Shown here: positions 45,490-55,516 of the stretch, piece by piece
How the letters are laid out: every line of letters starts with the position of its first letter
Numbering within the stretch: position 1 is the stretch's first letter
DNA from: Pseudomonas chlororaphis subsp. piscium
Lineage (GTDB): Bacteria; Pseudomonadota; Gammaproteobacteria; Pseudomonadales; Pseudomonadaceae
Length of the DNA: 64,000 nt
NCBI RefSeq assembly: GCF_003850345.1
Contig: NZ_CP027707.1
Coordinates: 1,736,001-1,800,000, forward strand
Reading direction: 5' to 3'
Notes under the pieces: model-generated
What the model saw: only the letters and a program-made list of their open reading frames with translations
The model's database searches: none
Told to the model about the DNA's origin: nothing
Translations under genes and position numbers: made by a program

Positions 45490-46605
45490 GTGGCTACGTT
45501 GAATTTCAAACGCCTCATGCTGGCCGCGCTGTTGCTTTCGGCGGCCTGCAACGTTCAAGCCGAACGGCTGAAGGACATCGCCAGCATTTCCGGCGTGCGC
45601 TCCAACCAGTTGATCGGCTACGGCCTGGTGGTCGGGCTTAACGGCACCGGCGACCAGACGACCCAGACACCCTTCACCTTGCAGACCTTCAACAACATGC
45701 TGTCGCAGTTCGGCATCAAGGTGCCGCCTGGTTCCGGCAACGTGCAACTGAAGAACGTCGCGGCAGTGTCGATCAGCGCCGATCTGCCAGCATTCGCCAA
45801 GCCGGGGCAGCAGGTCGATGTCACCGTGTCCTCCATCGGTAACTCCAAGAGCCTGCGTGGCGGCACCTTGCTGCTGACGCCACTCAAAGGTATCGACGGT
45901 AACGTCTACGCCATCGCCCAGGGCAACCTGGTGGTGGGCGGTTTCGATGCCGAGGGCCGTGACGGTTCGAAGATCACGGTCAACGTTCCGTCGGCCGGTC
46001 GTATCCCGGGCGGTGCCTCGGTGGAGCGATCGGTGCCGAGCGGTTTCAACCAGGGCAACAGCCTGACCCTGAACCTCAACCGTTCCGACTTCACTACCGC
46101 CAAGCGCATTGTCGACAAGATCAACGACATGCTCGGTCCGGGCGTGGCCCAGGCCATCGACGGCGGTTCGATTCGCGTTACCGCGCCGCTCGATCCGAGC
46201 CAGCGCGTCGACTACCTGTCGATCCTCGAGAACCTGGAAATCGATCCGGGGCAGGCGGTGGCCAAGGTCATCATCAACTCGCGTACCGGCACCATCGTCA
46301 TCGGCCAGAACGTCAAGGTGTCACCAGCCGCCGTGACCCACGGCAGCCTCACCGTGACCATCACCGAAGACCCGATCGTCAGCCAGCCTGGCCCGTTGTC
46401 CAACGGCCAGACCGCGGTCGTGCCGCGCTCGCGGGTCAACGCCGAACAGGAAGCCAAGCCGATGTTCAAGTTCGGCCCGGGCACCACCCTCGACGAGATC
46501 GTGCGTGCGGTGAACCAGGTCGGCGCGGCACCGGGCGACCTGATGGCGATCCTCGAAGCCTTGAAACAGGCCGGCGCGCTGCAAGCCGACCTGATCGTGA
46601 TTTGA
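45490..46605 (+). CDS. flgI: Flagellar P-ring protein FlgI
   Basis: A 371-residue protein including a Sec signal peptide ([16 protein letters not shown]). Conserved FlgI text includes [33 protein letters not shown] and [23 protein letters not shown] 45490 follows the flgH stop immediately, so the genes are coupled; a TTG three codons later is an alternative. It forms the periplasmic ring in the peptidoglycan layer. Confidence 0.96.
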   Translation: MATLNFKRLMLAALLLSAACNVQAERLKDIASISGVRSNQLIGYGLVVGLNGTGDQTTQTPFTLQTFNNMLSQFGIKVPPGSGNVQLKNVAAVSISADLPAFAKPGQQVDVTVSSIGNSKSLRGGTLLLTPLKGIDGNVYAIAQGNLVVGGFDAEGRDGSKITVNVPSAGRIPGGASVERSVPSGFNQGNSLTLNLNRSDFTTAKRIVDKINDMLGPGVAQAIDGGSIRVTAPLDPSQRVDYLSILENLEIDPGQAVAKVIINSRTGTIVIGQNVKVSPAAVTHGSLTVTITEDPIVSQPGPLSNGQTAVVPRSRVNAEQEAKPMFKFGPGTTLDEIVRAVNQVGAAPGDLMAILEALKQAGALQADLIVI

Positions 46606-46615
46606 GGTAGGGGCC

Positions 46616-47878
46616 ATGGATATTCGCAAGAGCGGTCTGGTCAGCAGCGGGGATTCGGGTTCCTACTCGGACCTCAACCGGCTTAACCAGCTCAAGGTCG
46701 GCGACAAGAACAGCGACGCCAACATGCGCAAGGTGGCGCAGGAGTTCGAGTCGCTGTTCCTCAACGAAATGCTCAAGTCCATGCGCTCGGCCACCGAAGC
46801 GCTGGGCAAGGACAACCCGCTCAACACCCCGGCGGCCAAGCAATACCAGGAAATGTACGACCAGCAGCTGGCGGTTTCCATGTCCCGTGAGGGCGGCGGT
46901 ATCGGCCTGGCCGATGTGCTGATGCGTCAGATGTCGAAGAACAAATCCAGCAATCCTGCCGCGGCGGCGACCTTGCCTGGCGCCCAGGCTGAAAAGGTCG
47001 CGACGCCAACCGCCATCGCTGCCGGTACCACAGCCCTGGGCGGTCCGTTGTCGCGGGTCAATGGCCAGCGCCCGTTGTGGGCCTCCCGTGCACTGGAGCC
47101 GCAGCGCGCCGCCGACAGTGGTACCCATAACGATATGGCGCTGCTCAACCAGCGGCGCATCTCCCTGCCGAGCAAGCTGACCGATCGCCTGCTGGCGGGC
47201 ATCGTGCCGTCGGCCGACAGTACCGCCACCAACCGGACGGCCTTGCCGGAACGCACCACGGCCGCCACCGACGCGCTGGTCAAGAACAGTTCTCGCAGCT
47301 TTGCCGCCGTGCCCCACGGGCGCATGCAGATCTACGGTCGCGCCATGGCCCAGCCACCCTTGGCGCCGGCGAAGAAGGCCTTCAGCTCGGCGGACGAATT
47401 CGTCGCCACCATGCTGCCGATGGCGCAGCAGGCCGCCGACCGCATCGGTGTCGACCCACGCTACCTGGTCGCCCAGGCCGCGCTGGAAACCGGCTGGGGC
47501 AAATCGGTGATGCGCCAGCAGGACGGCAGCAGCAGCCACAACCTGTTCGGCATCAAGGCCGGCAGCAGTTGGAAGGGCGACCAGGCGCGGGCGATCACCA
47601 GCGAATTCAGAAATGGCCAGATGGTCAAGGAGACGGCCGAGTTCCGTTCCTATGCCTCGTATCAGGACAGCTTCCACGACCTGGTGACCTTGTTGCAGAG
47701 CAACAATCGCTATCAAGAAGTGCTGAAGGCGGCCGATAACCCAGAACAGTTTGTACGCGAGTTGCAAAAGGCCGGGTATGCAACCGACCCGGACTACGCA
47801 AGCAAGATTTCGCAGATTGCCAAGCAGATGAAGAGCTACGAGAACTACGCTGCGGCGGGCGCTTCCACGAATTTATAA
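46616..47878 (+). CDS. flgJ: Flagellar rod cap and muramidase FlgJ
   Basis: A 420-residue bifunctional FlgJ. The N-terminal rod-binding domain includes VAQEFESLFLNEMLKSMRSA. A variable linker follows, then a glucosaminidase domain from about residue 255 with QAALETGWGKSVM (catalytic Glu) and HNLFGIKAGSSWKG. It caps the growing rod and opens peptidoglycan. Longer than the Salmonella protein (316 aa) because of the linker, as is usual in Pseudomonas. Confidence 0.96.
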   Translation: MDIRKSGLVSSGDSGSYSDLNRLNQLKVGDKNSDANMRKVAQEFESLFLNEMLKSMRSATEALGKDNPLNTPAAKQYQEMYDQQLAVSMSREGGGIGLADVLMRQMSKNKSSNPAAAATLPGAQAEKVATPTAIAAGTTALGGPLSRVNGQRPLWASRALEPQRAADSGTHNDMALLNQRRISLPSKLTDRLLAGIVPSADSTATNRTALPERTTAATDALVKNSSRSFAAVPHGRMQIYGRAMAQPPLAPAKKAFSSADEFVATMLPMAQQAADRIGVDPRYLVAQAALETGWGKSVMRQQDGSSSHNLFGIKAGSSWKGDQARAITSEFRNGQMVKETAEFRSYASYQDSFHDLVTLLQSNNRYQEVLKAADNPEQFVRELQKAGYATDPDYASKISQIAKQMKSYENYAAAGASTNL

Positions 47879-47888
47879 GGTCTGAATC

Positions 47889-49940
47889 ATGAGTTTGCTC
47901 AATATCGGGATGTCGGGGCTGTCAGCCAGCCAAACGTCGTTGATGACCACGGGTAACAACATCGCCAACGCCGATACCGCCGGTTATTCGCGCCAGCAGA
48001 CCGTGCAGGGCACCAAGGCTTCGAACCAGTACGGCAATGTCTTCATCGGCAGCGGCACCACCCTGGCCGACGTGCGCCGGGTGTACAACAGCTACCTGGA
48101 CGCCCAGCTGCAGACCAAGACCTCGCTGAACAGCGATGCCGCCGCCTACCTGGGGCAGATCACCCCGGTGGACAAGCTGCTGTCGGACAGCGGCACCGGC
48201 ATCACCGGCGCGCTGACCAAGTTCTTTGCCTCGATGCAGAACGTCAACGCCAAGCCGGCCGACGATGCCTCGCGCCAGTTGCTGCTCAGCGATGCGCAGG
48301 CCCTGAGCAATCGCTTCAACTCCGTTTCCAGCCAGTTGAACGAGCAGAACGCCAATATCAACGGCAACCTGAGCAGCATGGCTGACCATGTCACCAAGCT
48401 GGCGGCCACCATCGCCCAGCTGAACCAGCGGATTTCCGAAGTCTCCAGTGGCGGCGGCATGCCCAACGACCTGCTCGACGCGCGCAACGAGACGCTGCGC
48501 CAGCTGTCGGAGTTCGTCAAGGTGGATGTCTCGACGCGCGGCTCGAGCGTCGACCTGTACCTGGGCAGCGGCCAGCCGCTGGTCGTGGGCAACACCTCCA
48601 GTACCCTGGAAGTGGTCGCCGGCAAGACCGACCCGACCCGTTCCTCGCTGCAACTCAATCGCGGCTCGAGCACCATCGATGTGACCTCGGTAGTCACTGG
48701 TGGCGAGATCGGCGGCCTGCTGCGCTATCGCAGCGAGGTGCTGGACCCGGCGATGAACGAACTGGGGCGCGTGGCCCTGGTGATCGCCGACCAGGTCAAC
48801 CGCCAGCTCGGCCAGGGCATCGACAAGAACGGCGAGTTCGGCGCGGCGCTGTTCAACAACATCAACAGTGCGGCCCTGATCAGCCAGCGCAGCATTGCCA
48901 ACGGCAACAACAGCGCAGGCTCGGGCAACCTCGATGTGACCATCAAGGACACCGGCAAGCTGACCATCAGCGACTACCAGGTGACCTTCACCAGCGCCAC
49001 CGACTACACCGTCAAGCGCTCCGATGGCACCAGCCTGGGCGCGTTCAGCACCACCACCACGCCGCCACCAGTGATCGACGGTTTCACCCTGAGCCTCAAC
49101 GGCGGGGCGATGAGCGCCGGCGACAGCTTCAAGATCACCCCGACCCGCAACGCGGCCACCACTATCAAGACCGAGCTGACCGACGCCAAGCGCCTGGCCA
49201 TCGCCGCGCCGCTGAACGCCGAAGTGCTGCCCGGGGCGACCGGTTCGCTGAGCATTCCGGGCCTGCCGACAGTCAAGCCGGCGCTGGACATCTACGACTC
49301 GGCCGCCAACGCCGAGATGCAGACCGCGATCAAGAACTCGGTACCGGTCAAGCTGGTCTTCGACGCCCCCGCGGGCGGTAGCCAGGGCTACAAGTACTAC
49401 GATGCCAAGGGCACGTTGATGGGCACCGGTTCGATCGTTCCGGGGCAGAACAACACCCTGAGCCTGCAGATCAAGATGGTCGATGCCAGCGGCAACCCGA
49501 TCACCGACGGCGCTACACCGCCGGTGCAGAAAACCTTTACCGTGGAAATGAGCGTCGCCGGTTCGCCGAAGGAAGGCGAAGGGCTGAACGTCAAGTTCAA
49601 CGGCGCCGGTTCCACCGACAACCGCAACGGCACTGCGCTGGCGGGGCTGCAGAGCAAGCAGACCGTGGATACCGGTTCGGCCAGCAAGGGCATCACCCTG
49701 GTCGACGCCTACGGCAAGCTGGTGGAGAACGTCGGTGCCAAGGCCAACCAGGGCAAGCTCGACGGCGCGGCCACCGAGGCGATCCTGGCCAACGCCAAGA
49801 GCTCGCGGGATTCGTTGTCCGGGGTCGACCTGGATGAAGAGACCGGCAACCTGGTCAAGTACCAGCAGTACTACACCGCGTCCTCGCAGATCATCAAGGC
49901 GGCGCAGGAAACCTTCGCCACCCTGATCAACAGCCTTTAA
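47889..49940 (+). CDS. flgK: Hook-filament junction protein FlgK (HAP1)
   Basis: A 683-residue protein starting MSLLNIGMSGLSASQTSLMT, with GNNIANADTAGYSRQQTVQ and the C-terminal DEETGNLVKYQQYYTASSQI. The terminal D0 helices are complete, and the central variable domains are large, as in other pseudomonads. It links hook to filament. Starts 10 bp after flgJ. Confidence 0.97.
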   Translation: MSLLNIGMSGLSASQTSLMTTGNNIANADTAGYSRQQTVQGTKASNQYGNVFIGSGTTLADVRRVYNSYLDAQLQTKTSLNSDAAAYLGQITPVDKLLSDSGTGITGALTKFFASMQNVNAKPADDASRQLLLSDAQALSNRFNSVSSQLNEQNANINGNLSSMADHVTKLAATIAQLNQRISEVSSGGGMPNDLLDARNETLRQLSEFVKVDVSTRGSSVDLYLGSGQPLVVGNTSSTLEVVAGKTDPTRSSLQLNRGSSTIDVTSVVTGGEIGGLLRYRSEVLDPAMNELGRVALVIADQVNRQLGQGIDKNGEFGAALFNNINSAALISQRSIANGNNSAGSGNLDVTIKDTGKLTISDYQVTFTSATDYTVKRSDGTSLGAFSTTTTPPPVIDGFTLSLNGGAMSAGDSFKITPTRNAATTIKTELTDAKRLAIAAPLNAEVLPGATGSLSIPGLPTVKPALDIYDSAANAEMQTAIKNSVPVKLVFDAPAGGSQGYKYYDAKGTLMGTGSIVPGQNNTLSLQIKMVDASGNPITDGATPPVQKTFTVEMSVAGSPKEGEGLNVKFNGAGSTDNRNGTALAGLQSKQTVDTGSASKGITLVDAYGKLVENVGAKANQGKLDGAATEAILANAKSSRDSLSGVDLDEETGNLVKYQQYYTASSQIIKAAQETFATLINSL

Positions 49941-49953
49941 GGAGTCGTAGCTC

Positions 49954-51528
49954 ATGCGTATTTCCACCGCCCAGTTTTACGAATCCTCGGCTGCCAACTA
50001 CCAGAAGAACTTCGCCAATGCGGTCAAGAGCAGCGAAGAGGCCAGCAGCCTGGTTCGCGTCAACACCGCGGCCGACGATCCGGTAGGCGCCTCGCGCCTG
50101 CTGCAGTTGGGCCAGCAGGCTTCGCTGTTGAGCCAGTACTCGGCCAACACCACCTCGATCAAGGCGTCCCTGGGCCAGGCCGAATCGGTCCTGACCAGCA
50201 TCACCAACGTTCTGGCGCGTGCCCAGGAACTGGCGAGCGGGGCCGGCAACGCCGGTTTCACCGACGACGACCGCAAGGCCAACGCCGCCGAACTGGCGCA
50301 GATCGAAGAGCAGCTGTTGAGCCTGATGAACACCCAGGACGAAAACGGCAAGTACATCTTTGCCGGTTCCCAGGGCGACACCGTGCCGTTCACCCGCAAC
50401 TCCGACGGCACCTACAGCTACAACGGCGACCAGACCACGCTGAACCTCCCGGTGGGCGACACCATGTCCATGGCCACCAACACCACCGGCTGGGCCGCCT
50501 TCCAGCAAGCCATCAACACCAGCCGCAGCCAGGTCAGCATGACCGCCCCGACGGTGGATGACGGCCGGGTGACGCTGTCCAACGGCCAGGTGTCTTCGAA
50601 TCCGAAGTACAACAGTGAGTTCCGCAGCGGCGAGCCGTACACCATCAGCTTCCTCAGCAGCACCCAGTTCAAGATCACCGACAGCGCCGGCAACGACGTG
50701 ACGTCGGAGGCCAGCCAAAATGGCTCCTTCAGCTCCAGCAAGGGTGCAGAGGCACAGACCGTCAGTTTCCGTGGCGTCGATCTGCGCCTGAGCATCAACC
50801 TGAAACCCGGTGATGCCACCCCCCCGAACACGGAGATCGCCGGTCACAGCTTCACCCTGGCGGCCAAGCCTGATTCCTTCAACGTCTCGCGCAGCCCGGG
50901 CAACCCGTCGACCGCGGTGGTGACTGGCGCCAGCGTCAGCAACACCAACGCCTACAACGCCAGCTTCCCGAGCGGTGGTGCGATCATCAAGTTCACCAGC
51001 GCCACCAACTACGAGCTGTACGCCTCACCGTTGACCGCCGACAGCAAGCCGGTTTCCACTGGCACCATGGCCGGCTCCACCGCCACTGCGTCTGGCGTGA
51101 ACTTTACCTTCAGCGGTACACCGGCAGCGGGCGACCAGTACGTGGTGGCGGTCAACAACCACCAGACCCAGAACGTCCTCGACACCATCAGCCAGCTGCG
51201 TTCGGTGCTGAATACACCGACCAACGGTGATCCGATCGCCATCCAGAAACTCAACGCCGGGTTGCAGGCGGGGATGGCCAACCTGGCCAGCGGCGCCAAC
51301 CAGGTGGCGAGCGCGGTCAGCGACATCGGTGGTCGGGGTTCGGCGCTGGAGATCCAGAACGAAACCAACCTGAGCCTGAGCGCGGCCAACACCCAGACCC
51401 AGTCGGCGATCCGCGATTCCGACCCGGCCGAGGTGATGACCCGCCTGACCCTGCAACAGACCATGCTGCAAGCCTCGCAACTGGCCTTCAGCAAGATTGC
51501 CCAACTGGGCCTGTTCAACAAGGTCTGA
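49954..51528 (+). CDS. flgL: Hook-filament junction protein FlgL (HAP3)
   Basis: A 524-residue flagellin-like protein. The N-terminus MRISTAQFYESSAANYQKNF and C-terminus VMTRLTLQQTMLQASQLAFSKI are FlgL signatures. It is clearly longer than enteric FlgL (317 aa), with extra Ser/Thr-rich material in the middle (about residues 170-380). AAGGAG precedes the ATG. Last structural gene of the operon. Confidence 0.95.
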   Translation: MRISTAQFYESSAANYQKNFANAVKSSEEASSLVRVNTAADDPVGASRLLQLGQQASLLSQYSANTTSIKASLGQAESVLTSITNVLARAQELASGAGNAGFTDDDRKANAAELAQIEEQLLSLMNTQDENGKYIFAGSQGDTVPFTRNSDGTYSYNGDQTTLNLPVGDTMSMATNTTGWAAFQQAINTSRSQVSMTAPTVDDGRVTLSNGQVSSNPKYNSEFRSGEPYTISFLSSTQFKITDSAGNDVTSEASQNGSFSSSKGAEAQTVSFRGVDLRLSINLKPGDATPPNTEIAGHSFTLAAKPDSFNVSRSPGNPSTAVVTGASVSNTNAYNASFPSGGAIIKFTSATNYELYASPLTADSKPVSTGTMAGSTATASGVNFTFSGTPAAGDQYVVAVNNHQTQNVLDTISQLRSVLNTPTNGDPIAIQKLNAGLQAGMANLASGANQVASAVSDIGGRGSALEIQNETNLSLSAANTQTQSAIRDSDPAEVMTRLTLQQTMLQASQLAFSKIAQLGLFNKV

Positions 51529-51647
51529 GTCTGAGCCGGTCGCGCTCCTGTGAGCGCGGCCGCACCGCCGAGCCGTCAGCCGTCTTCATTAAGCGGTTCC
51601 GGGGTCCGCCTGATCAGGCCGGGCCCACCGCTCGAGAGTTTCCCGCC

Positions 51648-54600
51648 GTGAATCAACACCCTCTAGTCAGCATCGTCATCCCTGCCTTCAATCCGCGCTT
51701 CTTCAGCCAGGCCCTCGAGAGTGCGCTGGCCCAGACCTGGGAGCGGATCGAAATCGTCATCTGCGACGACTCGGCCGGCGACGAGATCCGTCAGGCGGTG
51801 GACGCCATCGTCGAGCCACCCCATCCGGTGCGTTATCTGCGCAACCCGCAACGCCTGGGTCTGCAGAAGAACCTGCTGCGCTGTGTCGAAGAGGCGCGGG
51901 GCGAGCTGATCAAGATCCTCTGCGACGATGACCGCCTGTTCGCCCCGAGCATTGCCCTGCAGGCACAGGTGCTGGTCGACCACCCCGAGATCAATCTGGT
52001 TTGCGCGCTGCGCATGATGAGCGATGCCGGTAATTTCATTCTGCCGCCGCGGGTCGAGAACGCCCGGTTGTCGCCGAACGACGCGATGCTCAAGGGCGAT
52101 GACATGCTGGCGATCCTCGAGAGTACGCCACGCAACTTCCTTGGCAATTTCAGTTCGACCCTGATGCGTCGCGCCGACGTGCTGGAACTGTTGCCAGCCT
52201 TGACCCAAGAGAGCGCAGGCTTCCTCGCGCTGCTGGATCTGGCGTTGTTCGTATGCTTGATGCGGCGTGGCAACCTGGCGCTGATCAATACCGTGCTGAG
52301 CACCGAGCGCCTGTATCCGGAACGCTTGAGCAAGCAGCCGGAGATGTTGCGGGCGGCGAAGCTCGAGTGGGACTGGCTGGCACAGATGCTCGCCGCGCGT
52401 AGCGGCGAATCGGCCCCGGCCTCGGGCTGGGTACGTTACGTGGACCTGGCGAAAATGACGGAGCCGGGCTGGCAGTGGGGCGAGCTGTGCGTGACCCGGG
52501 TGCTCGGCAACCGCAACACCGTGGTCAGTGGCCGGGTCGGTGGCGAGACTGAAAGTTACGCCGACTTCTACCAGGAGTGGCTGGCGATCCGGTGTTTTAC
52601 CGAGACCGAGAAACGTCATCTGCCACAGCGTATCGCCAGCTGGCCGGTGCGGCCGCAGATCGTACCCATCGTGATCGATGTGGAGGCCGATGCTGTGGCC
52701 CTGGAGTCGACCTTGCAGAGCCTGGCGCAGCAGTTGTATGCGCCGCAGGCGATCCTGGTCCTGTCCAATGCCGAGTGCACGGAGCACGAGCGTGTGCTGC
52801 AACTGCCTCTGGAAGCGCAGTGGCCGCAGCAGCTCAATGCCCTGGTGCCGCAGCTGGAAGGTTGCCACTGGTTTTACCTGCTGCGCGCCGGCGACCTCCT
52901 CAAGGAATCGGCGCTGCTGATCCTCGCCGAGCGCATTGCCGCGACGCCGGGCGCGCTGTGCGTCTACAGCGACGAAGGCGCACGGGGCGAGGGCGAGTCC
53001 ATCGACCCGGTGTTCAAGCCCGATTTCAACCTGGACCTGATGCGCGGTTACCCCTATGTCGGCCGGACGCTGGCATTCGAGCGCCAGCGCTTTCTGGCCC
53101 TGGGCGGATTCGATCCGGCTTTCGGCGAGCTGGCCCCTCATGACGTGCTGTGGCGCCTGGTGGAAGAAGCGGGGCCGCAGACCATCGAACACATTGCCGA
53201 GATCCAGGTCGAGAGCCCGTTCAATTTCGCCGACTGGCTGTCGCTGCCCGAGGTGATCGAGGGCAACGCCGGACTGGTCGGTGCGCATCTGAACAGAATC
53301 GGCGTGGAGCACCGCATCAGCCACGACGAACTGCCGCTGCTTAATCACATCGATTACCTGTTCCCGCAGCGGCCGCTGGTGTCGATCATCATCCCGGCGG
53401 GTGATTCGCTGGCGGCGTTGCAGCACTGCACCGAGAGCCTGATCGAAAAAACCGCCTACAGCCATTACGAGATCCTGATCGTCGACAGTGGCAGTCGCGA
53501 CCCGGCCATGGCCGGCTGGCTGGAGGCCATGGCGCAGCTGGGTGCCGATATGTTGCGGGTGTTGCCGTTTACCGGCAGCGCTAGCGATGTGGCACTGCGC
53601 AATTACGCGGCGCGACAGGCGCGCGGCGAGTACTTGCTGTTGCTCAGCGCCAATGCCCTGATCTGCTCCGGCGACTGGCTGGACGAGCTGCTCAATCACG
53701 CGCAGCGGCCGGAAGTGGGTGTGGTCGGCGCGCGCATGCTCGGCCTGGATGGCTCGATCGTGCACGCCGGACTGATCCTCGGCCTGGCCGGCGCCGCCAG
53801 CTCGCCGTTCTACGGCGAGGCCGCCAGTGCCCGCGGTTACATGCAGCGCTTGCAGGTGCCGCAGAGCTGGAGTGCGGTCAGTGGTGATTGCCTGATGGTG
53901 CGCAAGGAAGTCTTCGACAGTGCCGGCCAGCTGGATGAGGTCAACTATTCCCGGGGGCTGAGTGATGTCGACCTGTGCCTGAGGATCAAGCGCGACGGTT
54001 ACCTGGTGGTCTGGACGCCCTTTGCCAGCGTGGTGCTTGTGTCGGCCGAAAAGGTAGCGCAGGAGCCCGAGGAGCTGGCAGTACGGGAGCGTGAACACGA
54101 CACTTTCTACCGCAGCTGGATGCCCCAGGTCGCCCGTGATCCGGCCTACAACCCGGCCCTGAGCCTGGGATACTCCAGCTTCAGCCTGGAAGTGGGGCTG
54201 CGCAATAACTGGAACCCGTTCTCGACCCGCGCCTTGCCGCTGGTGCTCGGCTTGCCGGTGAACAGCTCGGCGGTGGGCCATTACCGGGTGACCGCGCCTA
54301 TGACGGCGCTGGAAGAGGAAGGGCGGTTGATCGGCCGGTTCGCCTACGAGTCCCCTTCGAGCGTGGAAATCGAGCGCCTGTCCCCCGACTCGATTATCCT
54401 CCAGTGCCGCTACAGCGACGGCGCGGTGAGCGATATCCTGCGCATGAAGAAGTATTCCAGTGCGCTGCGGGTTTTCGAGCTCGACGACTATGTGGTCAGT
54501 GCGCCGAAGAAAAATACCCATGCGCGCAATCAGCCGCTGAATACCGAAGAAATGCTGCGCCAGGGCATCGCCCTGTGCGACCGGGTGGTGGTCACCACGC

Positions 54601-55220
54601 AGCCCTTGGCCGATGCGCTGTCGAGCATGCACAGCGACATCCGGATCGTGCCGAACATGCTGCCGGTCGATCCCTGGGGCAGCCTGACCTGCCGTCGCGG
54701 TACTTCGAGCAAGCCACGGGTGGGCTGGGGCGGAGGCACTAGCCACACCGGCGACCTGGAAATCATCGCCGATGTGGTACGCGAGCTGGCCCATGAAGTC
54801 GAATGGGTGTTCTTCGGCATGTGCCCGGATGAACTACGGCCTTACGTACATGAGTTCCATCCGGCGATAGGCTTGCAGACCTACCCGTTCAAACTGGCCA
54901 GCCTCAACCTCGACCTGGCCCTGGCGCCGCTGGAGTTCCACATCTTCAACGACTGCAAGAGCAACCTGCGCCTGCTGGAGTACGGCGCCTGCGGTTACCC
55001 GGTGATCTGTACCGACACCGAGGCCTACCGCGGCTATCTGCCCTGTACCAAGGTCGTGAGTAACAGCACCCAGGAGTGGATCGAGGCGATCCGCATGCAC
55101 CTGGCCGATCCCGAGGCCAGCTACCGCATGGGCGATGCGCTGCGTGAAGAAGTCCTGCGCGACTACATGTTGCGGGGCAACAACCTGAATCTGTGGATGC
55201 AGGGGTGGTTGCCGGATTGA
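51648..55220 (+). CDS. 1190-residue multidomain glycosyltransferase (Fgt1/FgtA-like)
   Basis: GTG 51648 begins MNQHPLVSIVIPAFNPRFF. Four blocks can be seen. A GT2 domain (1-230) has ICDDS and ILCDDDRLF. A GT2-like module (about 345-530) has DPVFKPDFNLDLMRGYPY. A second GT2 (about 575-805) starts RPLVSIIIPAGDS and has GLSDVDLCLRIKRDGY. A GT-B-like C-terminal domain (about 860-1185) has GWGGGTSHTGDLE and NDCKSNLRLLEYGACGYPVI. Position right after flgL and size match the Fgt1/FgtA proteins that glycosylate flagellin in P. syringae and P. aeruginosa. The acceptor is inferred. An intrinsic terminator follows. Confidence 0.88.
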   Translation: MNQHPLVSIVIPAFNPRFFSQALESALAQTWERIEIVICDDSAGDEIRQAVDAIVEPPHPVRYLRNPQRLGLQKNLLRCVEEARGELIKILCDDDRLFAPSIALQAQVLVDHPEINLVCALRMMSDAGNFILPPRVENARLSPNDAMLKGDDMLAILESTPRNFLGNFSSTLMRRADVLELLPALTQESAGFLALLDLALFVCLMRRGNLALINTVLSTERLYPERLSKQPEMLRAAKLEWDWLAQMLAARSGESAPASGWVRYVDLAKMTEPGWQWGELCVTRVLGNRNTVVSGRVGGETESYADFYQEWLAIRCFTETEKRHLPQRIASWPVRPQIVPIVIDVEADAVALESTLQSLAQQLYAPQAILVLSNAECTEHERVLQLPLEAQWPQQLNALVPQLEGCHWFYLLRAGDLLKESALLILAERIAATPGALCVYSDEGARGEGESIDPVFKPDFNLDLMRGYPYVGRTLAFERQRFLALGGFDPAFGELAPHDVLWRLVEEAGPQTIEHIAEIQVESPFNFADWLSLPEVIEGNAGLVGAHLNRIGVEHRISHDELPLLNHIDYLFPQRPLVSIIIPAGDSLAALQHCTESLIEKTAYSHYEILIVDSGSRDPAMAGWLEAMAQLGADMLRVLPFTGSASDVALRNYAARQARGEYLLLLSANALICSGDWLDELLNHAQRPEVGVVGARMLGLDGSIVHAGLILGLAGAASSPFYGEAASARGYMQRLQVPQSWSAVSGDCLMVRKEVFDSAGQLDEVNYSRGLSDVDLCLRIKRDGYLVVWTPFASVVLVSAEKVAQEPEELAVREREHDTFYRSWMPQVARDPAYNPALSLGYSSFSLEVGLRNNWNPFSTRALPLVLGLPVNSSAVGHYRVTAPMTALEEEGRLIGRFAYESPSSVEIERLSPDSIILQCRYSDGAVSDILRMKKYSSALRVFELDDYVVSAPKKNTHARNQPLNTEEMLRQGIALCDRVVVTTQPLADALSSMHSDIRIVPNMLPVDPWGSLTCRRGTSSKPRVGWGGGTSHTGDLEIIADVVRELAHEVEWVFFGMCPDELRPYVHEFHPAIGLQTYPFKLASLNLDLALAPLEFHIFNDCKSNLRLLEYGACGYPVICTDTEAYRGYLPCTKVVSNSTQEWIEAIRMHLADPEASYRMGDALREEVLRDYMLRGNNLNLWMQGWLPD

Positions 55221-55239
55221 TAAGGCGCGGGAACACAAC

Positions 55240-55267
55240 AAGCCAGGCCTGGACGCCTGGCTTTTTT
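55240..55267 (+). terminator. Intrinsic terminator after the large glycosyltransferase
   Basis: AAGCCAGGC and GCCTGGCTT form a 9-bp stem followed by a run of six T, 20 bp after the stop codon. It separates the flagellar/glycosyltransferase unit from the sugar-nucleotide genes. Confidence 0.92.
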
Positions 55268-55360
55268 ATGGCGGCGATCCAGGGGCAGGTTTCTCCGCTC
55301 AAGGCGACCCTCGTCGTGTCGTTCCACTGCCCCAGGGCCATGGGCCCGGGACCCAGGAGC

Positions 55361-55376
55361 TGGCGCGTTTCCTGCA
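55361..55376 (+). promoter_or_regulatory. Sigma-54-like promoter ahead of the sugar cassette
   Basis: TGGCGCG-TTTC-CTGCA has GG and GC 10 bp apart, with one mismatch in each half of the RpoN consensus. It lies 140 bp upstream of rfbF, downstream of the terminator, exactly where a promoter for the cassette is needed. Confidence 0.5.
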
Positions 55377-55516
55377 AGCCCCCCTCGATATCGCCATAAA
55401 ACGAGCGTTTTCGCAGACCAGCGAGGCGCCGTCAACGGCACAAGGTTTTATCCAGAAGGCCCGCAAAAAGCTCGGTACAGCTTGGCAGAGCCCTGTGACG
55501 AACAAGAGGGGAGACG

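Noticed and set aside
47922..49967. 681-codon ORF antisense to flgK
   Set aside because: Shadow frame; flgK is unmistakable on the plus strand.
51663..54794. 1043-codon ORF antisense to the large glycosyltransferase
   Set aside because: Shadow of a high-GC gene, rich in Gln, His and Arg, without motifs.
55489..55506. Second sigma-54-like site (TTGGCAGAGCCCTGTGAC) just before rfbF
   Set aside because: The -12 dinucleotide is GT rather than GC at the required spacing.
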